From Neonectria sp. B-13 (Eukaryota; Ascomycota; Sordariomycetes; Hypocreales; Nectriaceae): DNA of 64,000 bases. Positions 24,620 to 34,900 of the stretch are shown here, in pieces. Each line of letters starts with the position of its first letter. The first letter of the stretch is position 1. A model generated the notes under the pieces. It searched no databases. It had not been told where the DNA came from and saw only the letters and a list, made by a program, of their open reading frames with translations. Location: positions 1,736,001-1,800,000 of the forward strand of contig NOKP01000006.1 of assembly GCA_002682825.1 (NCBI GenBank), given 5' to 3'. The position numbers were made by a program, and so were the translations under genes.

Positions 24620-25453
24620 CTACCAGTCACAGCTTTTTGCAAGTAGCGCCGCCAAGTCCTCCAAGTGCGCCTTGTCAACGTCATCAAATCCATCCAACAC
24701 GGCGCAGTCAATGTCGATAATTGCCACTATTTTCTTCTCCCCATTGCCGCCGGGATGCTCAGCCAGAATCGGCACCACGATCTCACTCTTGCTATCCCCG
24801 TCGCAAGCAATGTGCCCCGGGAAACTGTCCACATCCTTGACCAGCTGGGTCGTCCCGGTCTGCGCCGCGGTCCCGCACACTCCTCGCCCGAACTGGATGA
24901 GCTGGCAGGCTACCTTGCCGTGAAAGGGCCCGAGGATGAGCTGCGGCTCCTGAGAGTACTTGTCCAGCACGTAGAATCCTGTAAGTGACATCGGTCCACG
25001 GTGAGCGTCGTGTCGGTGAAGAATTGGTTTGGCCAGAGCTCAGCACCCACCTGCCCAGTTCACCTCTGTACTCGGTGCACCCATCGACTTGTAGGCATGC
25101 CACAGAAGAGACGCGACGTTTGCAAGATTGCTGAGACTTTGTCAGGAACCAACATTCATCAACGCGCGCCAGATATGACTACTCACCAGACCTGTGCAGA
25201 AGAAAACAGGAGCGTAAGTCAAGAAGTCAACCATCTCAGCATAGGAAGAGGGCAAATCGAACCCAGTTGCGCTGGCCAATGAAGAGACCCTCGGCCTGCA
25301 TCAGAACTTGCTCGTAGGCGTCCTCCTTTGTGACGCCTTCCGCGAAGTTGGACGCATCGGCGTGTACCTGTTCGTACAGCTTAGTGAGCTTGCGTCTATA
25401 CCTTCACCCTCTTAAAAGCACTCAGCATCGTCACCCCCAGCATCGCATACCAT
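24620..25453 (-). CDS. Free methionine-(R)-sulfoxide reductase, GAF-fold
   Basis: Reduces free methionine-R-sulfoxide in the cytosol; homologous to yeast Ykg9 and bacterial YebR. Five coding exons: 25453-25451 (ATG only), 25367-25263, 25191-25187 (5 nt), 25130-25051 and 24978-24620, giving 183 residues against 180 in yeast. Landmarks in order: QRNWVCNL, SLLWHAYKS, VNWAGFYVLD, LGPFHGKVACQLI, GRGVCGTAA, FPGHIACDGDSKSEIVVPI and the C-terminal DDVDKAHLEDLA. Cys89, Cys99 and Cys123 match the spacing of the three redox cysteines of the family, so the enzyme should be active. The microexon supplies Val37 and most of Cys38 and is needed for frame: skipping it, or joining to either flanking site alone, breaks the protein. 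It is divergent from the mitochondrial LETM1-like gene. Confidence 0.93.
25187..25191 (-). other. 5-nt microexon of the methionine sulfoxide reductase gene
   Basis: On the minus strand the five bases GTCTG lie between an acceptor (TTCTGCACAG) and a donor (GTGAGT). Splicing TGG + GTCTG + CAATCTT gives the family-typical NWVCNL. The flanking introns are 71 nt (25192-25262, weak donor GTTCGA) and 56 nt (25131-25186). Confidence 0.8.
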
Positions 25454-26270
25454 TGTTTCGTCTTAAAACTGGACGGTCTCTTTAGAGAGTCTTTAGAGAG
25501 TTAAGAATGGCTCTGTTCCACAGCTGCTGCGTCAATGTGTTGCGTTTGAGCAATTAGGGCTACTGCTGCATCGGTATCCAATTTTCAGTTGAAATTATCA
25601 CAGTTCTGATGAGTTGCTGCTCCCTGTCATTACTAACGCAGATTTTACTAGAGACCCGACAGAACCACCCCGCAAAGTGTTGGCTGCCCATGCAATTTTA
25701 GCGGTATTGATGCCAGCGGTTGGGTCCATCACAACGGCCCAAACTCACCCAGGCTTTTGACATGGGATATGCATGCTTTACCAAACAGACGATGTCGTGG
25801 ATTCAGTGGTTACATTGAATACCGGTACCTAAGTACCTACTAGTAGATACGTATGTGTATCTTGTTCATCAAACCACAATTCTACGGATAGGTGAGAACC
25901 AGTTCCAGGCAGTAAGATAAGATCCCTCGTACTGTAAGTCTTGGTTCCTGCAAGGCAAGTAAGTCCAGGGGTTTTCAGTGTGATGATGGGCCGATTACCC
26001 ATAATTCCAAACCCATGGTGCATGCAAAATTCTCCGTGTTTTGAGCTTTGTATTCCACTTCCAAAGTGGCAACCTGTGTTCCGTGCAACATACGAAGAAT
26101 ACACAACCAATCCACCGGATCAATCACAATAGGTGCTCACTGTTGACGCGCCAGTAAGTTGGCGGTGGAAAGCGGACTTTTTGGGGGCTCTTCCGGCGCA
26201 GGTACCTCCGAGCTCCGTCTCGGCAGTACTCCCGAAGCTACCGAGCCTGGGCACCCACGCCTGAGAACCA
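25454..26270. promoter_or_regulatory. Divergent promoter region
   Basis: 817 bases between two start codons pointing outward (25453 minus, 26271 plus). AT-richer than the coding DNA. It must hold both promoters; no specific factor site is claimed. Confidence 0.6.
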
Positions 26271-27464
26271 ATGACGCACCGTGCTGCCTTGAATTTGGTG
26301 TTGCCAGCACCAAAGCTCTCCTCCATCTCCGCCCTCACATCGAACATACCCGCCGATGCAATGAACTGCCGAACCCCATGGCGGTACTGCGCGTACGCTC
26401 CGCGTCGACACTTCCATACCATTGGCCATTGGCCCCCGGGCCTCCGTACGCCGGCCTCGAAAGCCGCGCCTGTCGTCACTGCGGTGCCCTCGCGATTCAT
26501 TCACAATGACGGCCCCAAGACGTCCAATCCCCTCGTCAACCCGCCTGCCGTGTCTCGACCGCCACCACTCACACTGCCGCGCCGCAGAGACTACGAGTCG
26601 ATCCCGAAATATTACTTTGAACTGGGGAAGGGCTACTTGACGTTCTACAAAAATGGTCTGAAGAATGTCTTGGCGAGTCGCCGTCTGCTCCGCGAGAAGC
26701 TCCAGCGGACTCCGAACGACGACCGACCGTCGATATTCAGGCCCTACTACGTGCCGCGGACCTTCTCGCGGGCCGATTGGGTGCTCCTGTGGCGAGTGCG
26801 GCACGACATGATCCGGCTTCCGCTCTTTGGGCTCATGCTCATCGTCATCGGCGAGTTCACTGTCCTAGTAGTTGCCTACGTCGACCACTTGGTGCCGTAC
26901 ACCTGTAGGATACCGACCCAAATCTTTGCCGCTCTCGAGAAGGGGGAGCAGCGTCGAAAAGCGGCGTTTGATGAGTTCGAGAACAAGTACCCCCATGGCG
27001 TGCTGAGTCCCCGAGTTACGCCGGAGGTGGCTCGCTCCCACGTCCTCAAGAGCCTACACATCAGCGGAGCAATGTGGGACAAGCTAGGCTTCACGCCGCC
27101 AGGCATGTGGCAGGCCAAGGGCAAATATCGCATGGCCTTTTTGGAGGGCGACGACAGGAACATTGTTGAGGACGGCGGTCCGACGGGGCTGGAATATGAT
27201 GAGTTGCGGCTTGCCTGTGTGGATCGCGGCATCGATACTCTTGGGAAAAGCGAGACTGAACTGAGGAGCTGGTTTGGAGACTGGCTACGGTTAACCGCGG
27301 CGGAGGACATTGTGGAGAGGAGACGGCGGATGGCCGTCTTACTGCTGACGAGGTACGTACATGCAAGGCGAAGACTGAGAATGAGCATACAGCTAACAGA
27401 TTTCTACAGACCTGAGAACTGGCCCCAGCACCGAGACTTTGGCGTGCCTGAGTGGCAGTTGTAA
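26271..27464 (+). CDS. Mitochondrial LETM1-like membrane protein
   Basis: About 378 residues when the last intron (27353-27409, donor GTACGT, branch CTAAC, acceptor CTACAG) is removed; exons 26271-27352 and 27410-27464. The first about 80 residues are basic, hydroxylated and acid-poor, as in a mitochondrial presequence (TPWRYCAYAPRRHFHT). PKYYFELGKGYLTFYKNGLK opens the LETM1-like region, followed by one hydrophobic membrane span at about 182-204 and a ribosome-binding-like helical domain to the C-terminus. LETM1/Mdm38 family proteins act in the inner membrane in K+/H+ exchange and in membrane insertion of mitochondrially encoded proteins. This member is shorter than LETM1, without the coiled-coil/EF-hand tail, so its exact role is open. 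Met31 is an alternative start. Confidence 0.83.
   Translation: MTHRAALNLVLPAPKLSSISALTSNIPADAMNCRTPWRYCAYAPRRHFHTIGHWPPGLRTPASKAAPVVTAVPSRFIHNDGPKTSNPLVNPPAVSRPPPLTLPRRRDYESIPKYYFELGKGYLTFYKNGLKNVLASRRLLREKLQRTPNDDRPSIFRPYYVPRTFSRADWVLLWRVRHDMIRLPLFGLMLIVIGEFTVLVVAYVDHLVPYTCRIPTQIFAALEKGEQRRKAAFDEFENKYPHGVLSPRVTPEVARSHVLKSLHISGAMWDKLGFTPPGMWQAKGKYRMAFLEGDDRNIVEDGGPTGLEYDELRLACVDRGIDTLGKSETELRSWFGDWLRLTAAEDIVERRRRMAVLLLTRYVHARRRLRMSIQLTDFYRPENWPQHRDFGVPEWQL
27353..27409 (+). other. In-frame, stop-free 57-nt intron of the LETM1-like gene
   Basis: The intron has strong consensus sites but is 19 codons long and without a stop, so an unspliced mRNA would encode the same protein with a 19-residue insertion. 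Confidence 0.75.
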
Positions 27465-28305
27465 GGAAAGATGAGGGTGGAAATGGTGGCTGGTGCCAAG
27501 AAGTGACAAGAGAGCTGCCAAATACGCCAAGGCTCCAACAAAACACTGTAAAACGATTATGCTGCGTATTCATCCACCCATCTCCGGTGATGTAACATCA
27601 CGATGTATGTACATACGATGCCACTCCCATAGAATGGCACTTCTATTCAAATCTCTCCTCCCTGCGTTGTACTATGGATGATGTGCTGTAGGATGTCTGA
27701 CACAGTTCAGTGCTGAGTAGCGTCGTTCTCTTCCCGAGGTCGGTTGGTGCATGAGTTTGTCGTGCAAGCTGCACGTGCGCCACCCCCGTAGTAGAGTGGT
27801 ATTGTAGCTCGGCATCCGATGCGATGGGTTGGGACGGAGGGCTGCATGCTGGACACTGCATTTAACCAGAGATGACCTCGAGAGAAATGCGGAGGTATGT
27901 ACTGCACTAACACGGAAACACAGGCGGTAGTAAGTAGAGTTTACGCCTTCAAGTTACCACGTTCCATACCGCGGACTGCATTTGCCGGTCACGAGTTTTC
28001 CCGTTGCGTGCCCAGATCCAGATCCAGTGTGGGGAAAAGGCCTTCGCACATGATGTCAGCCATGGAGCTCGCAAGCTCCGTCGCCGAGGCTCGCATCACA
28101 TGCAACGACCCCGGACATTGGCGAACCCCAGGAAACACCAACACTCGCATTTAAACACGGGCAATTCCCCCACACATTTCGCTTTTGCATCCTCATACCT
28201 CGCTCCCTGACGCAATCACCCCTGTTTGTGTGTGAATACTGCATTGTCGACGGTTTTATTCCTAGATCCCTATTCTCAACTTGATTATCAATCCAGATCG
28301 CAGCC
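27465..28305. other. Intergenic region upstream of the SCP2 gene
   Basis: 3' flank of the LETM1-like gene and promoter/leader of the SCP2 gene, both + strand. No coding region seen. Confidence 0.55.
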
Positions 28306-28890
28306 ATGGCTCTCAAGAACGGTACGTAGAAAAAACCGACCGTCACACTCGGGCGCAACACAAACCTCCCCCTCCACCCCTCCCCAAGCCTGGCGTGAAC
28401 TGACGGGATCCCTTCGCGCCACAGACAACTTCCCTTCCTCGGCCGCCTTTGACGCCATCCATGCCGCCATCAACGCCAGCGACGCGGACCGCAAGGACGC
28501 CATCAAGCAGGGCAAGGGCGTCTACGCCTTCACCCTCAAGAACAAGGCTGGCGAGACGGAGAGCTGGCACATCGACCTCAAGGAGTCGGGCCAGGTTGCG
28601 ACGGGCACTGGCGCAAAGCCCACCGGTACGTACGGACGAAAGCGTCGTTGTTGGGGGTTGCTTACCCCTGCGGCGCAATCCATGTTCATCCCCAACGGTT
28701 TAGCTCATACTCACGTGTCTACGCAGTTACGCTGTCACTCTCTGATGAGGACTTCGGTAAGCTCGTCACAGGCAAGGCCAATGCGCAACGGCTCTTCATG
28801 TCGGGCAAGCTGAAGATTGTGGGCGATGTCATGAAGGCGACCAAGCTGGACCCCATTCTGAAGAAGGCCCAGACCAAGGCCAAGCTGTGA
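28306..28890 (+). CDS. SCP2-domain sterol/fatty-acyl carrier protein, peroxisomal
   Basis: 126 residues from exons 28306-28321, 28425-28625 and 28727-28890, all in frame. It is a stand-alone SCP2 domain: the N-terminal helix FDAIHAAINAS, the strand pair VYAFTLKN / ESWHIDLKE, VTLSLSDEDFGKLVTGKANAQ, and the final helix LFMSGKLKIVGDVMKATKL. The protein ends in AKL, an acceptable type-1 peroxisomal targeting signal, so peroxisomal matrix location is expected. The family binds acyl-CoAs and other lipids in a hydrophobic tunnel and supports beta-oxidation (compare the oleate-induced POX18 of Candida). The first exon codes for only five residues and one base. It converges with the nitronate monooxygenase gene, with 205 bases between the stops. 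Confidence 0.94.
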
Positions 28891-29095
28891 GGGGCGAAAT
28901 TTCTCATGTGTGCTTCTTTGTATGATATCACCTATGCTGTTTGTCATCCGCGCTATTGCTTGTATGCGAGTACATATAGACGAATACACGCTGGGGTCGA
29001 TCGAAGACTGGCCTTGACCCCAGACTCGGCCTTTAATATTTGATCCCAATGTGCACTGAGGGCATTCTGCATTGCCATTCCTCCGACTTCGGCGA

Positions 29096-30422
29096 TCATG
29101 TCAAACCTGCCAGACGCCGAATGGTCGCCACAGCCTCTTTCTGCACCTCGCGGACAATATCACCAGCTGGCTGTGCCTTCTTCACGAGTCCAACGCCAGC
29201 TCCCCTGTTTACGTCAGTAAATGCGACGAGATTACCACCTTGAATATGTAACTTACGCCCAAGTGCGGGTGATCTTCCCCCCTTCTTCCTCTGAGTAGTC
29301 CTCCTTCAGACTCTTCTGGCACTCTTCCAGCGATGCTCCCGCAAGGAACTTTTCATGGATGGGGCCGATGACAGCTCGGCCGTCGTAGAGGGGACCCCAT
29401 AAGTCGTTCTTGTTGATCTGATCATTAAACGGCGATCTGGGTGTTGTCAGCATCGAAGGCAGATGATGAAAGGCTCGAGAAGGATATGTACTTCAATGTT
29501 GACACTCCGCCATCGACGGTTTTGAGGATGGTTTTCTTGCCGTGTTCAGGGTAAGCCGACTCTGTGGCAACGGTGAACTATTATATGTGAGTCTCGTTCA
29601 GGTGCAAGACTGAGGCGTCACTTACCCTTGTTCCCATCACGACCGCATCCGCGCCTGTGAACAATCAGCACTCTATTTAGTGGCGTGAATACCACTCAGG
29701 GTCTCACCCAAGGCCAAGGCCGCTGCGACGCCCCTCCCGTCGACGATACCTCCCGCAGCCACGAGACCTACATCCTTTCCCGGGAACTCGTCGTCCAGCA
29801 TGCTCCTCACTTCAGGAACCAAGGCCACGATGCCCGTTCCCTGACGGAACTGGTGACCGCCGGCGTCTACGCCTTGGGCCACAACCACGTCTGCCCCGTC
29901 GTTGACAGCCTCCCTCGCCGCAGCCACGTTGCCCACCTGGACGAAGACCGTCGGGGGCGGGTCGAGGCTCTTGAGGGCCTTGATGATGGCTGGGTGAGGC
30001 TTCAGGTTGCCGTCAGGCGCGAACAGCCATATCGCCGCGGGACGGTGCTTTGCCACGATGGGCAGCGCCGTGTCCGCAAATGTGGCGATCGAGGCGTGGC
30101 CCGTTATGAAGCCGGCGCCGATCTGAATCGGACCGCTTGCGGGCAGGTCATCTCCAAGGAGGGCGCGAGCAGCGCCCAGATCAGCATCGAGTTTCGACAG
30201 TTGCGAAGCATCAGCGCCGATGTCCCAGATTGACCCAAGAAAGCCTCACCCCGATATCAGCTTACATGTCTCACTCGTGGAAAAGGATTGGGGAATACCT
30301 AAACCACCGGCCTTGCTCACTTCCGTCGCAAGGCGCGGGGTTGCAGACCCGGCCATAGGCGCGCTGATGATGAGGGGCGCCTTGGCCCATTGAAACCGAC
30401 TTAGAAGCTGGGATGAGGTCAT
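29096..30422 (-). CDS. Nitronate monooxygenase (2-nitropropane dioxygenase family)
   Basis: FMN-dependent oxidation of alkyl nitronates. About 354 residues from six exons: 30422-30299, 30244-29708, 29654-29626 (29 nt), 29577-29492, 29436-29257 and 29204-29096, summing to whole codons. Landmarks: APLIISAPMAG near the N-terminus, AGGLGFLGSIWDIG across the first junction, FVQVGNVAAAREAVNDGADV, the GVDAGGHQ loop with the family's catalytic histidine, [32 protein letters not shown] (FMN-phosphate site) and a C-terminal helical end. No targeting signal is evident. It lies tail-to-head behind the aldo-keto reductase; both could detoxify nitro or carbonyl compounds, which is inference. A 14-bp tandem repeat begins 1 base upstream of the start codon. 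Confidence 0.94.
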
Positions 30423-30778
30423 GGTTGCGATGTGAATGTTGCGATGTGAATGTTGCGATGTGAATGTTGCGATGTGAACGTTGCGATGAGGCCTATTCCA
30501 GAGCGGGAAGCCACATGTATATATATAAATAAGGCAGTAAGCTTGACCCCGACGATGTCTCTAAAAGTAGTACAGTCACATAAGATTCTGATTTGTAATG
30601 GAACCAAAAGCTCTCCCACTTACTTACACTGCTCAACACTTTTCGGCCAACGTCCGCCTATCACTTGCATGCTGATTTTTGTATCTCCGAGGAGAGATTT
30701 ATTTCATACTTCCATCTTGTTTTTTTCTTCCTTTTAATTCCTTCTGTTCCAGAGCATCCGCTCCTTGTGGGGAAACAC
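30423..30778. promoter_or_regulatory. Promoter region of the nitronate monooxygenase gene
   Basis: 356 bases between the aldo-keto reductase stop and the monooxygenase start. Besides the repeat it has an AT-rich stretch with a TATATATA-like run near 30520, a reasonable distance for a core promoter. Confidence 0.5.
30424..30488. repeat. 14-bp tandem repeat immediately upstream of the nitronate monooxygenase
   Basis: Four full copies and one 9-bp partial copy of GTTGCGATGTGAAT (+ strand), nearly identical, one base before the start codon of the minus-strand gene. In transcript sense the unit is ATTCACATCGCAAC. It forms the last 65 bases of the 5' leader or core promoter. Confidence 0.9.
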
Positions 30779-31945
30779 CTAGAATCGCTGGGGCCGGGTC
30801 GGAGGCTTGTTGTTGAGGATCTCATCAATCTCCTTGAGGATTTCGGGGGTCAACTTGTCGACGATGGCGACGGCCTTGACGTTCTCGTATACCTGCTCGG
30901 CGCTGCTGGCTCCGGTGATGGCGCAGCTGACGTTCTTGTTGCTGAGCACCCAGGCGAGGGCGAGCTGGCTCTGCTTGACGCCGAGCTTCTCGGCAATGGG
31001 CTGTAGCTTGTTGACCGTCTCAACGATGCCATCCCACTTCTCCTTGCCAGTCTCCTTCCACCAGCCATCGATGAACTCAACGCCGGTCTGGGCGAAGCGT
31101 GAGTTGTCGGGGATGCCATCCTTGTATTTGCCCGACAAGATGCCCTGCTTCATGGGCGAGAAGACGGTCAGGCCGAGGCCGACCTCGCGGTACAAGTTGT
31201 AGAACTCCTTCTCGACCTTCTCACGTTCCAGCATGTTGTAGGCCGGCTGCTCCATGACGGGGCCAATCAGGCCAAGCTTGTCGGCGAATCGCCAGGCCTG
31301 GGCGATCTCGTCAGCGCTCCACGAGGAGGTGCCCCAGTATAACGCCTTGCCGGTGTTGATGATATGGTTGAAGGACCGCACGATCTCCTCCATGGGCGTG
31401 TGGCGATCAGATTGGTGGGCGTAGATGAGGTCCACGTACTCCAGACCTAGACGCTTGAGGGCGAAGTCGGTACCCTCGATAATATGCTTCCGCGAAAGAC
31501 CCGTGTTGTTGACAGGGTTGTCACCAAAAGCCTGTCCCCAGTAGATCTGTCGAGGCCGGTTTTGTCAACTCATGATGTCTCTCAACAGACAGGCATCGGC
31601 ATATCTCACCTTTGTCGAGATGACTAAATCGTTACGCTTCCACCCGAACTCTTTGATGGCTTCTCCCATGACGATCTCAGATTGGCCCCCGCCATAAACC
31701 TCGGCACAGTCGAAGAAGTTGACTCCACAGTCGTAGGCAGCCTTCATGCACTTAAAGGTGGCCTCTATTCGGAGTTAGCACCTGCAAGCAACACATATCG
31801 CCGATGAAGCAGCCGTGGAAGTCTCACGTTTATCAACATGGCCACCGTAGGTCAACCATCCACCGAGCGCGATGGATGAAACCTGGAGACCAGACCGGCC
31901 AAGGAACCGATAGGTCATCTCTGGAACATCATCTGGCTTGAACAT
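30779..31945 (-). CDS. Aldo-keto reductase, Kv-beta-like
   Basis: NADPH-dependent carbonyl reductase of about 346 residues from exons 31945-31828, 31764-31610 and 31546-30779, in frame. The catalytic tetrad is complete: Asp58 and Tyr63 in FFDCAEVYGGG, Lys91 in VISTK, His135 in YAHQSD. The N-terminal YRFLGRSGLQVSSIALGGW, the EVYGGGQSE segment and the C-terminal CAITGASSAEQVYENVKA place it with the voltage-gated potassium channel beta-subunit-like AKRs, common in fungi as soluble reductases. The substrate cannot be read from sequence. The first exon ends shortly before the catalytic Asp. Confidence 0.95.
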
Positions 31946-34900
31946 GGTGGCGGTTGGTATTGTTGGACGGGATATTGGAGTGGAAGAAGCTGGAATCACA
32001 AGATGCGAAGAACAGATACCGGGCTTGACGAGATACTTCAGATCGTCCCCCTCGAGGGTTTTATAGTTCCTCACATAACAACTAGAAAATGCGCCGATAG
32101 CTTAGACTTCCCATACAGGAAGCTCATGCGGGGCAATGATGTGCGATGTGTCCCTCTCCCACCCTGTTACGTCGACAGTCGAAGCGGTGACAGCACCATC
32201 TGGACGGTATGAAGAAGGAAATAGTTGTCTTGGCGGCTTGTTTCTTCGAGGTCGCTGCAATGAACGAGGGCCGATTTCCGGTCGGGAATACCACACGAAC
32301 TCGTGCCATTGGTTTCACGTCCTGCGACGATCCTAAACTAGATCCATCCGGCGACCTCAACGGGGTAATTCTCGCAACTACCGTCAACTAGTTATGCGTC
32401 ACGCCGTCGGCAAATGCAGCTAGCTTGCTACATTTGTAACATTTGTAATCGAGTTGCAGTACCGATCAACCTCCCAGGGTTGAAAGTCCCGACTTGCACC
32501 GAAGTCGGCGAATGAGTCGCTTGAGGACATCTCAAAGTGATGTCACTTTTCGTATCTAAAACGTTGTCACAAACCTTTGTACTTGTCGCTTTACTAACAC
32601 CAGGGTCAACCTCATGATGGCGACAAGCACCAATAGACCAATCCTTGGCAATTCGTCCCATCCTTCGTCGGGGAGGGAAGCTACCCTGTACCAGATGCTC
32701 GATGGTCCGGAAATGTTCAGCAAATGCTTGGATGACTGTGTCTGTCTACAGGTTACAACTTATTTGAATAATGAATTGCCGACGCAATGCACAGTGGTAT
32801 GGAACCTAGGTTCCCCTTGTTTCGTCACATGGTCGTCTTGCAGCTGATCAAACCTGGAGTGACCTTGTAGGGGATCATGTAACATTTCTCATCGATTAGG
32901 ATAATTGGGAAAAGAGGCGACTTCTCGCGCAATAGCCTGGGCAGTCTATGTAATTACTTCCCTGAAACGTTCGGTGTAGTCTGCCTATTGGACTTGTTCG
33001 TAACAAGTACATGATCGTAGCATTCCGACGCCTCTTCTTCTGCACGGTCCCCGGAGCAAACATCCTTACTTTAGTATACTCGACGGGTGGAGTTCGAATG
33101 GGTGATACATGGCTTGGCCCTTGTAAAGTACGCAGATAGATCTGGGATAAGGAATCGAAGAAATACTGACCTGTTCTGTGTCTGTTGACCCTCACAATTG
33201 GCCAGGCTCTTACTGCGGCGTTGAATGAGATGAAGGAGACAGCGTTTGATTGGCCGGCCATATGAATGCAATGTGGTGAGACGCCGGATTGGCGCTTGCC
33301 CCGGATATTAGCAACTTTAAATGGAGACCAAATCTCCGAAAGCGAGGACCTGACCGCCCGGTTTACTTTCTCGGCCAGGCGTGTTGTATTCATCTATATG
33401 TAAGGGATAGCGATAGTTAAGCATTGGAGGAAAGGAACTCAAGATGACGCCCCTACAGCCTTGGAGAGGCTGGCAACCAGAACAGGATTCACGGGGTACA
33501 ACTGTTAGTGTACACCGGACTTGCCAATGTGCTATGGGGAGCGGGCCGTTAAGGCCCAGGCAAGGCCAAAGGCGTTACGATTCAGCCTCCTTATTATTGG
33601 GTCAGACAGACACTGTACGACTCCGGCAAAGTCGCAGACGATGGAGACGTTGATAATCATCTTGTGACTGCAAACCCCGAGTAGCCGAATATTGTGAGAA
33701 ATCGAGCGGGCGCAATGACTAGCTAAAGCGTTTCTAAAACAAGACTGGACCGTGGATGGTTCCTGAGTCGTAGTAGGCTGTAAGACCAAGTGAAGACTAA
33801 AATCTTGAGTCTGGGGTGAAGACATGAATCATGCATGCTACGCACACAATACCTACCGATGTGAAGCCAATGGCTAAACGGGGCGGGACTGGGGACCGTC
33901 TAACTTGGCATTTCCGCTTTGGTGGTGCCGACGGTAATATTTTCTGGACCTCAATTGCACATGAGGTCAATCGACCAGGAGTTTTTGTTGGTGATCCGGC
34001 TGTTGTTGGTTCATGTTGTGGAGTTGGATGGGGTCTGATCGAGAATTGTTGGCCCTCCAGTGAAAGGAATGCGGTAAGGGCCGTATGGCACACCTTCAGG
34101 GGGCTTAAAGGGAGGGACGGGATCCCGAACAAGGAGGTGGATACGACCGTATAGCGTACCAGTGTCTGTTTAGTGGGCATGAGAACCGTCCCCCCCAGCC
34201 CGTCTCGCCCAGGGTGCCCAAGGAGAGAACCGATTCTGGCGTGGAACCCGGCAAGAGGATATCTCTTGGCCGGGTGCTGTATGGCTGGGTCGGGGGGCAA
34301 CAGGGAAGCGTGGGACTCGCATCCTCCCGTGGTCTGGCCCCATGTCAGATGAGGCCTGAAGGCAGATGACGGATCAGGCGATGGGAGCTGGGTCGATATC
34401 TTGTTGTGTGAAGCCTGGAGGTCGGAACAGTCGAAAATGGATCAGAAGTGTATTCGGACTTTTTGCCTGCATGAGTACTACCTGCTACCTATTACCGGCA
34501 CGAACTGGCAGAGACAGATGCTGCGCATGGGACTGATGGAGCCGCCGCCGATGGGGGCTGGAATCGATTCACGGACGGGCGCTAGCAACGTCTTGATTCT
34601 CTGGCGCGACCTGTAGTCCTTGTCGTGGCACCGCCTAATGCATCTGTAGGGAGTACAACGTGGTACGCAGTACGTATGCGGTCCACGATAGAGCCTCATC
34701 TGGTGCGTTGGCGGCTTGCGGTGAGGATGCAGAACGGGCCGGCTCCCGTGCCTTCCATGGCCCACGGAGGTCCCGCTGAGGAGGGAAGACGAGCTCGCTG
34801 CGCAGGTACGAAATCGAAAACGAAATGGAATCGAAAACCAAGTATTCACAGCAACGCACGCAGTGTCGACGCATCCTGCAGCCAGGCCCGCGCACGCCGT

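Noticed and set aside
24075..24923. 282-codon + strand open frame
   Set aside because: Overlaps the last exon of the methionine sulfoxide reductase in antisense and has random composition.
25368..25440. Alternative first exon MLSAFKRVK for the methionine sulfoxide reductase
   Set aside because: It would need a 34-nt intron, too short for this genome; ATG followed by an 83-nt intron fits better and gives the family-like start MVHADASNF.
33797..34300. 167-codon minus-strand open frame
   Set aside because: Random composition; another frame on the opposite strand covers the same DNA.
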